DNA from: Metellina segmentata | Taxonomy: Eukaryota; Arthropoda; Arachnida; Araneae; Tetragnathidae | Direction: 5' to 3' | Assembly (NCBI GenBank): GCA_947359465.1 | Contig: OX375873.1 | Location: 38,288,437 to 38,352,436, forward strand | DNA: 64,000 nucleotides | In this document: positions 22,645 to 33,633 of the stretch, piece after piece | Layout of the letters: every line of letters begins with the position of its first letter | How positions within the stretch are numbered: position 1 is the first letter of the stretch | Notes under the pieces: generated by a model | Told to the model about the DNA's origin: nothing | Seen by the model: only the letters and a program-made list of their open reading frames with translations | The model's database searches: none | Program-made: the position numbers and the translations under genes

Positions 22645-24272
22645 CGGGAAGGTCGGGTAGTATCAGACTGTGGCTAGTATCGGACAAGCACTGTTTCTAA
22701 CATTTACTGCAAGTGGAAGCACCTGTCATGACACCAGGGCGTTGGGTGAAGGAAGAAAGTTCAGATGCCGCCATATTTAGTCAAGCGGCAGTGTTGTTGA
22801 CACACAGCATAAAATGTGATTTTTTAATAGCTTTTTTTAAATTTTTAAACACATTTTTTAGCTTGCCTGAAAGTAAGTATACGTTTTTTTATTGTTGAAA
22901 ACAACATTTATCGTCCTTTAAGTTGTAGGACGTAAATCTCGTTAAGCTTACTAATACGTACGTGTGAAACCGATGTTTTGTTTCGTGATGCTCGGTTTGT
23001 ATCGGACAAAGGTGTTGTGGATTGTATCGGACACAGTTTAAGGTTGATAAGAATTATATTACCAAGGTCAAGTTTCAAATGTACTGGTATTTGTCCATTG
23101 AACCATTGGTTTACACCTCTTCGCTTTCTAAGGCCGCTCAATTGAAAAATAGTAATAAGTTCATCATCACTATGGAATAGAATGGTTCTGCCACATCTAC
23201 TACAATTTTGAGCTTGTCCGTTCCTTCAAAACCAGTAACAAACGGGCAGATGGAGGAAGTTCTAGCAGTCTTAGAAAATGACAGTACAACTTCCTCTCTT
23301 ATTGAGGATTATTCCAAAGCAACTGCATCTCAAAATATTTTAGAGGAGATATCACCACTTCCTAGCAGTTCAAATATAAAATTTGTATCAAGACAAAGTC
23401 GTGGGCAAAAAAGTGAAATTTTAGCCTCAACTCCATACGAAGCCGAACTTGAACGAAAGAAAGGAGAGAAAGAAGTAAAAGAAAGGATCTATGCAGTTAA
23501 GAAGAAACTACTGGGTTAAAATCGTCTAAATAAAGAGAAAAAAAATAAATAAATCAGTTCAAGTAAAGAGATCAAACGTATTACACCTGAGACTGAAAGA
23601 GATGAAAAACGAACTCGAACAGCCAAAGAAGACTTGTTAAAAATAAAATCAGAAATGGAACTGAAATCTACAGAAGAAAATAGAGGAGGTTAAGAGACTC
23701 ACTGCATCATCTGTGGTGAAACATTTGAAGAAGACTGGATTCAGTGTAAGATTTGTAAAGGTTGGGCTCATGAAAAATTCATCGATTTTAAGGAAACAAT
23801 CTGTTTTATGAATTTAATGTTTGTCTTACCAAAAAAAAAGTAAACAGAATGCATTTGTCTTTACAACAAATTGTTAAATTTTCAAAGACTGATAATTTTT
23901 TAATTTCGCTCATTTATACACTTGCTTATCATGCATTAACTTAGTTTTAATATCCTTAATTTGTACTTTTATAAATTTCTCAAAAATAACTCTGCTTAAT
24001 AATAAAAACTCGTTTGTGAAACCAAAAGTATTTATCTTGCACATTTTTTTTAATGTCTGATACAACCCTCCACAAGTAAAATTGATAAAAATGTAATGAC
24101 TGTAAATAATGTAAAAAAAAGTTATTGATATTTTTATCTTAAAAAAAATGTTTTTAAGAGGTGTTTTTATAGAAAAATAAAGTTTTGTATGGAATGTAAT
24201 CTGGCCCAATTGAGCTGTAAAAGTATTTTATAATATAGAAGCTTAGGTGTTGGTTACTACTCCACCTTCCCT
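22645..24272 (+). mobile_element. Pogo-like transposon, internally decayed
   Basis: The left end CGGGAAGGTCGGGTAGTATC and the reverse complement of the right end, AGGGAAGGTGGAGTAGTAAC, agree at 16 of 20 positions. It sits exactly at the B/C junction of the 200-bp array: the intact A/B junction reads TTGTTGTAATGTTG, while here TTGTTGA precedes the left end and TAATGTTG follows the right end. This implies insertion into the TA, with one T lost on the left. Internal TATCGGACA motifs repeat near 22678, 23000 and 23028. The length is about 1.6 kb. The gene it carries is only a C-terminal remnant. Confidence 0.85.
23208..23800 (+). pseudogene. Pogo-type transposase C-terminal remnant with PHD-like zinc finger
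   Basis: An open frame (23208-23519) ends in a charged, coiled segment (EAELERKKGEKEVKERIYAV) with the phrase ILASTPYEAELERKK, similar to the post-catalytic tail of pogo-type transposases of arthropods (pattern LTxTPYKxxLE). After a stop, another frame around 23700-23790 reads CIICGETFEEDWIQCKICKG and then WAHEK, a C4HC3-type PHD-like zinc finger that often ends these proteins; the expected final Cys after HEK is replaced by Phe. The catalytic DDE domain and the CENP-B-like DNA-binding part are missing. The position inside the inverted repeats of 22645-24272 supports this assignment. Confidence 0.7.
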
Positions 24273-24653
24273 TAATGTTGTTCTTCAGAACGATGGGGTC
24301 AACCGAGTTTGCGCAGAATAACAAGTCACTTAAGTCAATAAAATATACCATTGGGAAATGTTTCAACAGTTGACTCTTTCACACATTTGTTTACGACATT
24401 TTCAATGGGTGTTTTAAACATCATCTTTCTTCGCATTGAGTAACCTACTACTTACGTCAGCATTAACCCAACAAGGATGAAGCAAATCACACAAGACAAT
24501 AAAATGTAACATTTGGAAATGACTCAACAAATGACACCTTATGTATTTAATTTTTTTATGTATGTATTAAACATCCTTTCACATGAAACAACCTACAACT
24601 TCAGCAATAACTCAGCAATGACGAAACAAAGAAAAAGCATCATCCAATTTACT

Positions 24654-25300
24654 CCACAAAAGCACGCAGCAGTGGCTTGCCCTTCCGAGCATTACCTGAC
24701 GGCAGGAAATAACGCTTCCAGGCCTTTGATAAAGCGATGCGTCACTTTGATTAATTGGTATTTACCGTTGACCTTTGGTGCGGACCTTAAGTTAATTAAA
24801 TTAACGGGCAACGGTGAGTGTTACAACCTTTTCATTCGTAATCTTCTGTTCTGGAGGAACTGGAAGATCGGATTTTAACTCCCTCGGTGGGGAGGCTGGC
24901 TGGAATGCTGCGGCTCACGATAATTAGAATAACTTCGGGACGTAATAATCAATTTTGATTTTGGGTTATCGGTTGTTTATTTACTCGAGCCTCTTTCTTG
25001 TTTGGATGGACTGTTGTTCGATGTTTTGTGCTTGTGTATGATGCTTATAATTACCAATTATGTCATTAATTATAAGTGTAAGAGTTTTATACACTTTCTA
25101 TGGTAGCCTTTGAGTACTAAAATATTGAACAACTAAAGGAGCATCTTTGGATTTTTTTATTTTAAATCGAAATGTTTTTAGTTAGAAAGAAATAATCTAT
25201 GAGCGAAGAAAAGTTACGTAGGTCATGCATTAGTTAACGAAGTTGACGTAGATCCAATACCAAATGATCACGGGGACCGTAGTCAGAAATGAGAGACATT
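24654..25300. other. Non-coding stretch
   Basis: The 24680-24900 part is less AT-rich but has no convincing coding frame (a 121-codon frame from 24513 begins inside the tandem array). A 10-bp inverted repeat CTTATAATTA/TAATTATAAG lies at 25044-25053 and 25067-25076. Confidence 0.4.
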
Positions 25301-25304
25301 GTGG

Positions 25305-26945
25305 ATCATGATCTCAACTTGTAGTAGAGCCCATCGTCTGAACTGGTTTTGAGATTCTTGATCTAAACTCATAGTCTGGGACCCGTCATCTAAACTGGTT
25401 CCACGGATCATGATCTAAATTGGTACTGAGAGCCTTCGTCTGAATTGGTACTCTGATGCCCATCATATAAGCTGACAATATTTTAATTGATACTGGTGCA
25501 TGTTATCTAAATTGGGTCTGGTGCCCGGCCACTCAACTCATACTGGAGCCCATCATCTGAACTGGTTCCATGATCTGAAGTGATAATCATCTAAACTGGC
25601 ACTGTGATCCATCATCTAAACTGGCACCGTGATACGCCATCTTAATTGATACTGAGGGCCATTATCTAAACTGGTACTGAAGTCGTTCCTCTGAACTGGT
25701 TTTGAGATTCTTGATCTAAACTCATAGTCTGGGACCCGTCATCTAAACTGGTTCCACGGATCATGATCTAAATTAGTACTGAGAGCCTTCGTCTGAATTG
25801 GTACTCTGAAGCCCATCATATAAGCTGACAATATTTTAATTGATACTGGTGCGTGTTATCTAAATTGGTTCTGGTGCCCGGCCTCTCAACTCATACTGGA
25901 GCCCATCATCTGAACTGGTTCCATGATCTGAAGTGATAATCATCTAAACTGGCACTGTGATCCATCATCTAAACTAGCACCGTGATACGTCATCTTAATT
26001 GATACTGAGGGCCATTATCTAAACTGGTACTGAAGTCGTTCCTCTGAATCTGTACTCTGACGTCCGTCATATTTAATGGTGTAATATAAACTGGTACTGT
26101 GATCCGTCATCTTACCTGGCACTGTGACCCATCATCTAAATTGGTACTGATGGCCATTATCTAAACTGGTACTGAAGCCGTTCCTCTGAATTGGTTTGGC
26201 GTCAGTCATATTTAATGGTGTAATCTAAACTGGCACTATGATCCATCATCTAAATGGACACTGTGACCCATCATCTAAATTGGTACTGAGGGCCATTATC
26301 TAAACTGGTACTGAAGTCATTCCTCTGAATCTGTACTCTGGCGTCCTTCATATTTAATGGTGTAATCTAAACTGGTACTGTGATCCGTCATCTAACCTGG
26401 CACTGTGACCCGTCATCTAAATTGGTACTGAGGGCCATTATCTAAACTGGTACTGAAGCCGTTCCTCTGAATTGGTCTGGCGTCAGTCATATTTAATGGT
26501 GTAATCTCAACTGGTATTGGGAACCGTGACCTAAACAGGTAAAACTGGAATAAGTACTAGGGATCGTGATCTAAACAAATTCTAGAGCCTGTTACCTTAA
26601 CAGAAACTGGGACCCTTTTTTTGAAATCGTACTGTTATCTGCTATCTGGGTGGAACTGAATCTAAATTTGTATTACGATCTATCACCTGAATTGAGCTGG
26701 AACTGGAAATCGTTATTTAAACTGGAATCATCTGTGGTGGCACTATCATGTAAGGTTGAACTGGGGCTCTCATATTCATCTAAACTAGTACACTGGCACT
26801 CGTCATTGGTACTGAACCAGTACTGGAGAGTCCGTCTTCTAAACTGGCTTAATCTGAATCGTCACTGGAGTTCGCTGTTATTGGGACCTGAAATCTAAAC
26901 TGCTTCAAGGGTTCATCATCTAAACTGGTACTTAGACTTTGACTG
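25305..26945 (+). repeat. 25-bp-unit satellite with higher-order repeats
   Basis: The basic unit is 25 bp, with a core close to CATCATCTAAACTGGTACTG. Two higher-order forms are visible. In the left part a block of about 353 bp is repeated (CTGAACTGGTTTTGAGATTC at 25338 and 25691). In the middle, two alternating types, beginning CCTCTGAATCTGTACTC and CCTCTGAATTGGT, start at 26041, 26183, 26322 and 26463, giving a two-type period of about 281 bp. From about 26530 the units diverge. An 82-codon frame at 26650-26898 is only the array read in one frame. There is no gene inside. Confidence 0.97.
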
Positions 26946-27244
26946 CAGATGTGGACATCCTGACATCAGAATCATTTTCTTTACTGAAGAGAATGTGATG
27001 GTAATCAGCGTGTATGTATTAATTGACTATCTACCCAATAAATGCTTCTTAAGTTCAATTTTTTAAACAATTTTTTAATTTTTACAAACGACTAAGTACT
27101 ATTTTTAAGCGACTACGCAAACTGTTTAATAATTGTTGGACTACATTATACACTGCAGTCCGGAATTGTATCATATTTATTTTAATTACTAGCCACTTTG
27201 TGGCCAGCAAGACGTTGCTCGTGACAGTTCTTTTCGTGGGGTAT

Positions 27245-27595
27245 GGTAGGACCACTGCTCGCTAACCCCCGTTGATTGCTTCGCAAACCAAATGTGAATA
27301 CGTACCCTTTTGGATAACAGCCATCATGGCGATGCCTGTCAAATAAAGATTCGTATCCTACTGGAATGAATTCCCAAACCAAATTATAAATATTATAAAC
27401 TAACTGAATATTATGAACTTCGCAAACCAAATTATGAATATTATGAACTATGGTTTGCTTCGCAAATCGACACCACGGGCAAAGCCGTGATGGCCTCGTC
27501 ATTGTCAAATGCGGCCAGATTCGATAAAAGTCATGGCATTGTCTGTGGTGTTGGTTCGCTTCGCCAACCAAATGGGAATTCGGTGTGACGTCACA
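27245..27595 (+). repeat. Irregular short repeats around CGCAAACCAAAT
   Basis: The phrase CAAACCAAAT occurs with variants at about 27283, 27374 and 27421, and as CCAACCAAAT at 27565. The first three are followed by TGTGAATA, TATAAATATTATAAAC and TATGAATATTATGAAC. The 129-codon minus frame at 27182-27571 consists of these repeats and has no recognised domain. Confidence 0.6.
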
Positions 27596-28070
27596 GTATC
27601 TTGCGAAAATATAAATATGTTGTTGAAAAACTATTTATTAAAAGAAAATCTAACGTATAAGTTATCTATCTGGTGTCAAATTTTCCACAGATTTCAAATC
27701 CGTACAAATTTTCAATCTATCTTCAACGATCCCGATTTTATAAGAAAGAACTAAACAATGCCAGACAAAATGTTTGTTTATTTATTATTTTTTTTTTTGC
27801 TTTCTTTCGATGAAATCATAAGATGGCAGGAAATGTAATCTATTTATTTTTTCAACAAGAAGGTTGACGTGTCGTCACAGTTTCTTGCAAAAATATAAGA
27901 GATATTCATTTTTAAAAAATTATTTATTTAAAAAAAATTATATTTTTTATATTGATCTTACGTAAAATGTTCTGCAAATTTAAAATCCGTTGAAATGTTT
28001 ACTCTGTTTTTAACGGTCTAAGAGATAGAAAAAAAGAACTAAATGACTCCAGTTAAAAATCCATTTGTTT
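27575..28070 (+). repeat. Diverged tandem duplication of about 290 bp
   Basis: The first copy starts with GACGTCACAGTATCTTGCGA (27579) and the second with GTCGTCACAGTTTCTTGCAA (27872). Both continue with AAATATAA, an A/T-rich segment, a TCAAAT or TAAAATCCGT phrase, then AAAGAACTAAA and a CATTTGTTTTTTATT-like end. They differ by many substitutions, so the duplication is old. Confidence 0.7.
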
Positions 28071-28089
28071 TTTATTGTATGCTGTAAAA

Positions 28090-29545
28090 TTATTCATCTA
28101 CGCATAATGAAAACGGAAACGACTATAATATATTTTATAAACTGTGTATTTCTATGCTGTTGCATTAAATAATAATTAAATTTCATTAAATTCATTACAA
28201 ATGTTCTAGGTTGAATTTTAAAAGTAGGTGAGACCCAAAAATTACAAAAAGCTCGGACTAGCTGTGTGCTAAATCTAGATCCCATTAATGTCAATGTCAT
28301 AGATTCGTCAAGACTTTACGTACAGAAAACAAAGAAACTGACCGAGAGTTAAGCACTTCCTTTTATAATAGTAGTGATGAGAATAATCATCAGTGTAAAA
28401 ATCAAACTAAATGGAATTCAATTTTACCTAACAGCTCTCGCATAATGAACCTTATCGCATCGCTGTAACCTTAAAATGCAGTTTATCGCAGTTTTGATAA
28501 AATTTGTTTTAATATATTTGACATTAATAATAAACTATCATACATAAATTAAAAATTCATTATTTAGTACTTTTATTTTCGACGTAATGTGAAATTGTAC
28601 AGTGCAATTCAAGACGGTAACATACTACATACTGGAAATGAAACTCGCACTATAACTCTTGTAAAACTATAATTCACTCCATAATTGTATTGCCATGTAA
28701 ATTTCTTCGGTTAAAATTGCGTGGAAAATCCTTGACACTTCAAAAAACTCATTAACTGTATATTCTCGAATAATAACTATCCGAAGTCATTTAGTTTTAA
28801 AAGGATTTTTAAGTAGCTGAGCCCATTCTTCTCAACTTCTCATTAGTGTATTGTAAAAATATCACTCCTTGGTAACTATGTAAAAATATCTTTGGAAACC
28901 AAGCGGGATCAAATCTAATTTAAACTGTCAGAATTATGTGACCAAAATCGATCGTTTATGTTTATATATCATTTTATGTTCATCGGTCGTTATTGTTTTC
29001 GTAAACTTTTTACTGCTTGTTTAAGTTTACTTTTATGAGGTACTTAACAGTGTAGAATTAAACATGTACTGGAGAAGGAAAATTATTTCGATTAAAAACT
29101 AATTTGACTTGTCATCATTTTGACAATGTTTGATGTAAAGACATTGTCAAATAAGTAGTGCAAGACCCAAAGTAACACTAGCAGACCAATCAGAGATACT
29201 TGTGTGAGTGGTGTAAAAGCTCTGATTGGCCTTCGAATGTCGCTTTGAACCTTGTGCGTCCTTTTTGAACATAGCTTGTTTCTAAAAGCGAAATGCTGGA
29301 ATTATATTCGATTATCATTCCAAGCTACCCTTCAAATTATGAGAAGTTACGATAGCACAACCACTTTCTACAATCATCGATACAGAAAAACCCCTCTCAT
29401 AAGCGACATACCGAAATTGTTCCAGAAACATGCCAAGCTACGCCGCTTCCGAAGTGAAAAAGGAAATACGGTTTACTACAAAAACGCTAGCACCTTCTAT
29501 ATTTAGCTTCTGAAAAACCCTATCGGTCTTTTGGTGGTTAATAAC
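28090..29545. other. AT-rich non-coding stretch with two hairpins
   Basis: No supported gene. Two perfect 10-bp inverted repeats lie close together: TTGACAATGT/ACATTGTCAA (29120-29129, 29141-29150) and CCAATCAGAG/CTCTGATTGG (29186-29195, 29220-29229). An 84-codon frame at 29252-29506 has no known domain. Confidence 0.5.
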
Positions 29546-29549
29546 GTCA

Positions 29550-29725
29550 CACTGGAGAAACGAGCGAGTTTCGGGATCAATAACGAAGGGTGTGATCCGA
29601 GAACACAACCACGTAGGTTTGAACCACGGTCTGATGACGAGACAACACTTGAGCTAGCACGCCACTCTCCAAACTCTCACATCACACCAACGAGAGGACA
29701 TTTGAGGCCACGGCAGATTATACGT
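29550..29725 (-). mobile_element. SINE copy, reverse orientation, 5' truncated
   Basis: The minus strand carries the SINE body: the TTGGTGTGATGTGAGAGTTT and GGAGAGTGGCGTGC blocks, then GTCATCAGACCGTGGTTCAA, CTCGGATC and TTGATCCCGAAAC, ending in the ACGTTATTAACCACC tail. The head with the A and B boxes is missing. Confidence 0.7.
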
Positions 29726-32148
29726 CCTCCAGCTCCTTGTACACAACAGTCTTTGGTTGCAACGGCTTTCCAACTCACTACCCACCAGTTGTTAATCCTT
29801 TGCTCTTCTGACTTAGTTGCCACGGTCCTGTGAGTTTAAGATAGTCAGTGGTTACAGGTTAGGAAAGCCAATTGTACTTGCGCAAAACTTTCAATGATCT
29901 ATGAGTTGAATTATCAGCCAAAGAACTATTCTTGTGACTTCATAGTTCACAGACAGAGAATAGATTCCTAATCCACATATTACATCCCAGCAGCAAAACC
30001 ATCACATTTATAAAATGCATTCTATTAATTAATCAGTTACTCTTTCAACTGGGCAAACACGGCCCAAAGAACCCTCGCACCTGGATCGTTTTTTGTTTTT
30101 TGTTTTGGCACTTTATGGTGAAAGAGCCATATTTTTATAAAGAGGGCTTTTGTGAAAAGATTAGTACAAAATGTGTGGGCTAGTGCTTTAGTCACCCTTG
30201 TCGTAACATGTGCGTAACTGTCATATGTTTGATAGTCCGTAATGCCCTCGATCGATTTGCCCTGGGACTGTAGTACTGGGACTGGGCAAAAAGTATCGAA
30301 ATTCGCAGAGAAATAACATTGATTGTCATTACGATCACTGACCAATTCAAAATAAGTTTGGTAGACTTATGTACTTATGTTTTAAAATCCTACGGGAAAC
30401 ATAGCTTTTTCAATTTTGTGGGGGTCTGTCGAAGGGTTAAAAAGATTCAAAATACACATAGATGTAACATTGAATAATATTCAATTAATTACAACAAATT
30501 CAATCCAATCAACGCATAGCACTAATGTGTAACGATAGCAGTAATGCTATATAAAAATTGTAAGATTTGGATGTAAATTTTCCTCCGCTTCCTAATCTTC
30601 TAAGCTTAAAATAGAATCTTCAAAAATGTCTTACAAATGTTTAAAAATGACTGGCATGGGTTGCATTCGTTAACCGATGGCCAAATACTGGTAAATAAAT
30701 CTGTTTTAAAATATATATCTCTCCCTCTCGCTCTACCCCATTTGTGAAATATTCCCCCATAATTTTACCAACCTGACTAAAAATTTCTTAATTCGCTTCC
30801 ATTCTCAGGATGTTATCAAATTTCACTTCCTAGACGTAACTTTTCAAAATCTAGAATTCTAAGTACGAGATTCTAGACATAAGTACGTACATTTCAAATT
30901 TTTAAAAACCTCATTTGATGAAGTGGAAAAGAAGCCCTCACCAAAATGTAATTTTTATAATTTAACCTCCATTCACCACTACTACAAATATAATTTCCCC
31001 CAGCTCTTCACAAAAGTGTCTTTTACCCCAAAACGCACATTTTCAACGAGGAAAGCGTGCGTATCTCTTTTTCGTAATATTCTCTGAATAAAACCGGTAA
31101 GGCCACACAGTTTCTTTACAATTAAAGCATTCCAGAACCTGGAGTGTTTCAAGTGGCGTTTTTAATAGCTTTTTCCCAACTATTTATTAAAACTTCGGTG
31201 CAGACGGATTCGCCAGAAGATTGGGCAAAAAAAATTAATTCAGTCTTTCGAATAGAAAAGTTTATTAGTAGTAGTACTACTGAAAGAGGCTTGAATGTAT
31301 GATTTTCAATGGGTTTTCCTCGAAGCCGTATATCATGAATGACGGGCTTTGGGACTGAAAGGTTTAAGTTGAAAGTAAAAAAAAAATTGCTCAATACTCT
31401 GAAAGGGGAAATTCATTTTTATTTAATGTTTAATGTGTCTTCGAGACAGTGCTGTGCCACAAACTTGAATCAATAAAACCATATGTTGTAGATGTCTGCC
31501 CAAGAGAGTCGTATCTATGGCAAGATTCAATTAATTTTATGTTATGGCTTTCTCATATAGTGGGTATAAGTTGCTTACGGAGAATTCGATCTTCGGTTGA
31601 GCGAAAGCCAATTTTTTGTTCTTAGAATTGTTTTGCGTTCTCTTCTATGAGACAGATTATTCTCATCTTCTATTATTTTTGATTTGCTACTTATTCGATT
31701 ATTTGTAATTATGTTCAACCATTTAAAGGTACTTTTAATTTCGTTTAAATATTGTTCTTCAATTCGAATCGAATTAACTATAAAACTACTTGTTGTATTC
31801 TCATTCAATCTGTACTTGTCTCCTTTTGTAACCGTCACAAGTTGTTAACAATAGAAGCTAAAAGCCGACAACGATTTTGAATCCGTAAATCTAAATATCC
31901 ACCATCTTCAAATTGAATATGGTTGATTTGACGAACAAAATGTTTATTAACGTGTTAGATAAAGTGTGAGATAGTTAGTTTGATCCTTTAGGTAAACGAA
32001 AAGGTAATAGCTTGAAAACAAATTGTCATTGATTCCCATTTCATATTTTGGAATCTTCAGTTTACTTTTTTTTAATGAATGGTTTTATTATACAGTTTAC
32101 TTCACTGAGTAGTTTTAACACTTTCTGTAAACAATTTATCCATCCTGT
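29726..32148. other. AT-rich non-coding stretch
   Basis: Frames at 30037-30345 (minus), 31149-31394 (minus) and 31575-31838 (minus) have no domain that I recognise and start without supporting context. No RNA gene or repeat is evident. Confidence 0.45.
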
Positions 32149-32149
32149 C

Positions 32150-32340
32150 TAGATGAGATCTCTCGTTATTTGCATAACTCACCAGATCTTGATGGACGTG
32201 ATATTTCGTCATTATAAAAATACTGCAAAGATCTTCTCGTCAACTTCAAACATTTGGCAATATCTGGATGACGAGATATCTTGTCATTAGCAAAATTGTT
32301 CAGTTCTTGAAGGACGAGATATCTCGTCTAAGCCACTTGG
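32150..32340 (+). repeat. Palindromic 42-bp minisatellite, cluster 1
   Basis: About four diverged units of the 42-bp family are present. The last contains the perfect 16-bp palindrome GACGAGATATCTCGTC at 32313-32328. Units share the phrases TCGTCATTA, a CAGATCTTGATGGACG-like spacer and GATATCT. Six other clusters occur at 41.1, 49.1, 49.7, 57.0, 59.5 and 59.8 kb. Confidence 0.8.
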
Positions 32341-33405
32341 AAGAAAGGTTGAGAGCATCAAATTCAATTGTATTTCGTCACTTAAAGTGCAACAGATTGT
32401 CTGTCAAAAAAATTTTCTTTTATTATTGCTATATGTGGCATTTTGTGATTACCACCTGATGGTAAAATCTCTTATGTCATCAGCTGATACAATAAAAGTT
32501 ACAACTAAATTTATGTAACGAAATAAAACCAAATCATAAAGAAAACGATTAAATTTTTTACTCTCCTGAAAAATGCAGCTTTTAGACGTACGACCTTTTG
32601 CCGAGCGACGATCAATATAAAGATCAACAGCCGTCAACAAAATCGACTCCCCCGATCTCAATTGCACAGTTTACATCACAGAACAAAACGGTAGGTAGCA
32701 ATCGATAGGGATTAATGTTTTCTACAAATATCAATACTTAAAAAATTTGTCTAAGAGGCCGTCTTGGAATTAAATTGGATGCTTGATTCAATAATTTCAA
32801 TGCGAACCCCCATGTTTTATCACAAATATGGATTCTACACGCGATTTCAGGCGGAAAAAAATTCATTATTTTTATTGGATTTTTCACCGATTTGTAAGTG
32901 TTTGAAAATTAGATCTCCTAAGGTTAAATTGGTGTTTCACGTTTTTTGTAATATTTACTACAATCATTAATTTTTCTTGAAAAGTGTTTTCATCCTTTGC
33001 TAGCTAAAAATCCAAACACTATGCATAAACATTTTAATTACCAGATAAAATGTATTGTATTTTATCAATTATGAAATTAATATTCATAAAATTATGAATA
33101 GAAACATGAGCAAATTTCGGCACCATGTGATTCAACTGTTACTAAAACATCGGAATTCCAAATTCCAATCATTACGTGTATAATTATTAGCGCAGTGAGA
33201 CTATTTGCAAAATTTTATAATTATGATCGTTTTGGGGGATTGTTCAAAAAGTGAAAACAAAAATTTCTGCCAACAGATCCTGGGATTCAATCAGAATGGA
33301 TTCTGACTTTGTCGCCATCTTAATGGACTCCATACCAAGGCGCCTTCAACAGGTCATTAACTACGACGGCCACTACACGTCTTCATTAATAGTTATAATG
33401 TGATT
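32341..33405. other. AT-rich non-coding stretch
   Basis: No supported gene or repeat. Short frames at 32449-32667 (minus) and 32764-32970 (plus) have no recognisable domain. Confidence 0.45.
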
Positions 33406-33633
33406 CTTTCAACAACGTTATATCTCCAAAAACGTGATTTTTCATGAGAGTGATTTTAAAATTTAAAAGTAGATTGAAATGTATTGAAAACAAATATTAC
33501 TTCTGCTCTCAAGGGGCTAAATATTGAGCAGTGAGATATGACGATTTTGCAGGGATATACTACACTTTCAGGGCACTCTAAATGCAGGCATGACTAAAAA
33601 TTGCCGATTTTTGAGATATAACGTTGTTGAAAG
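33406..33633. mobile_element. 228-bp MITE with 26-bp inverted repeats
   Basis: The left arm CTTTCAACAACGTTATATCT(C)CAAAAA and the reverse complement of the right arm agree at nearly every base over about 26 bp. The interior of about 170 bp has no coding capacity. This is the classic form of a non-autonomous DNA transposon. The phrase TTTTGAGATAT.(A/G)CG also occurs at 50412, inside the TTAA-flanked element, so the two may be distantly related. The target duplication is not clear. Confidence 0.8.

Larger units (their letters stand above)
20795..24653 (+). repeat. Tandem repeat of about 200 bp, interrupted by two transposons
   Basis: Four units are recognisable: A (20795-20965 plus 22383-22449), B (22450-22643), C (24273-24480) and a shortened D (about 24481-24653). 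Shared landmarks in order are TTCTTCAGAACGAT, ACAAGTCACTTAAGTCAATA, AAATATACCATTTGGAAA, the CATC(C)TTTC block with AATAACCTACTA, then CAACGTTAACACAA and GCATGATCCAA.GTATATTG. Unit A is split by a Tc1 element and the B/C junction by a pogo-like element. The units are about 15-25 percent different by eye. No coding content. Confidence 0.8.

Noticed and set aside
23910..24366. Overlapping minus-strand frames of 99 and 70 codons.
   Set aside because: They are AT-driven, lie in the decayed 3' part of the pogo-like element and across its border, and show no domain.
24513..24878. A 121-codon plus-strand frame.
   Set aside because: It begins inside a unit of the 200-bp tandem array and the other units do not keep the frame open.
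26650..26898. An 82-codon Leu/Ser/Trp-rich frame.
   Set aside because: It is the decayed edge of the 25-bp satellite read in one frame.
25305..26945. Considered a CRISPR-like array because of short regular repeats.
   Set aside because: Repeats are directly adjacent with no unique spacers, the period is 25 bp, and the context is eukaryotic.
27182..27571. A 129-codon minus-strand frame.
   Set aside because: It consists of irregular short repeats (CAAACCAAAT and TATGAATATT units) and has no domain or gene context.
30037..30345. A 102-codon minus-strand frame.
   Set aside because: The composition is ordinary but there is no domain, no start context and no sign of splicing; support is insufficient.
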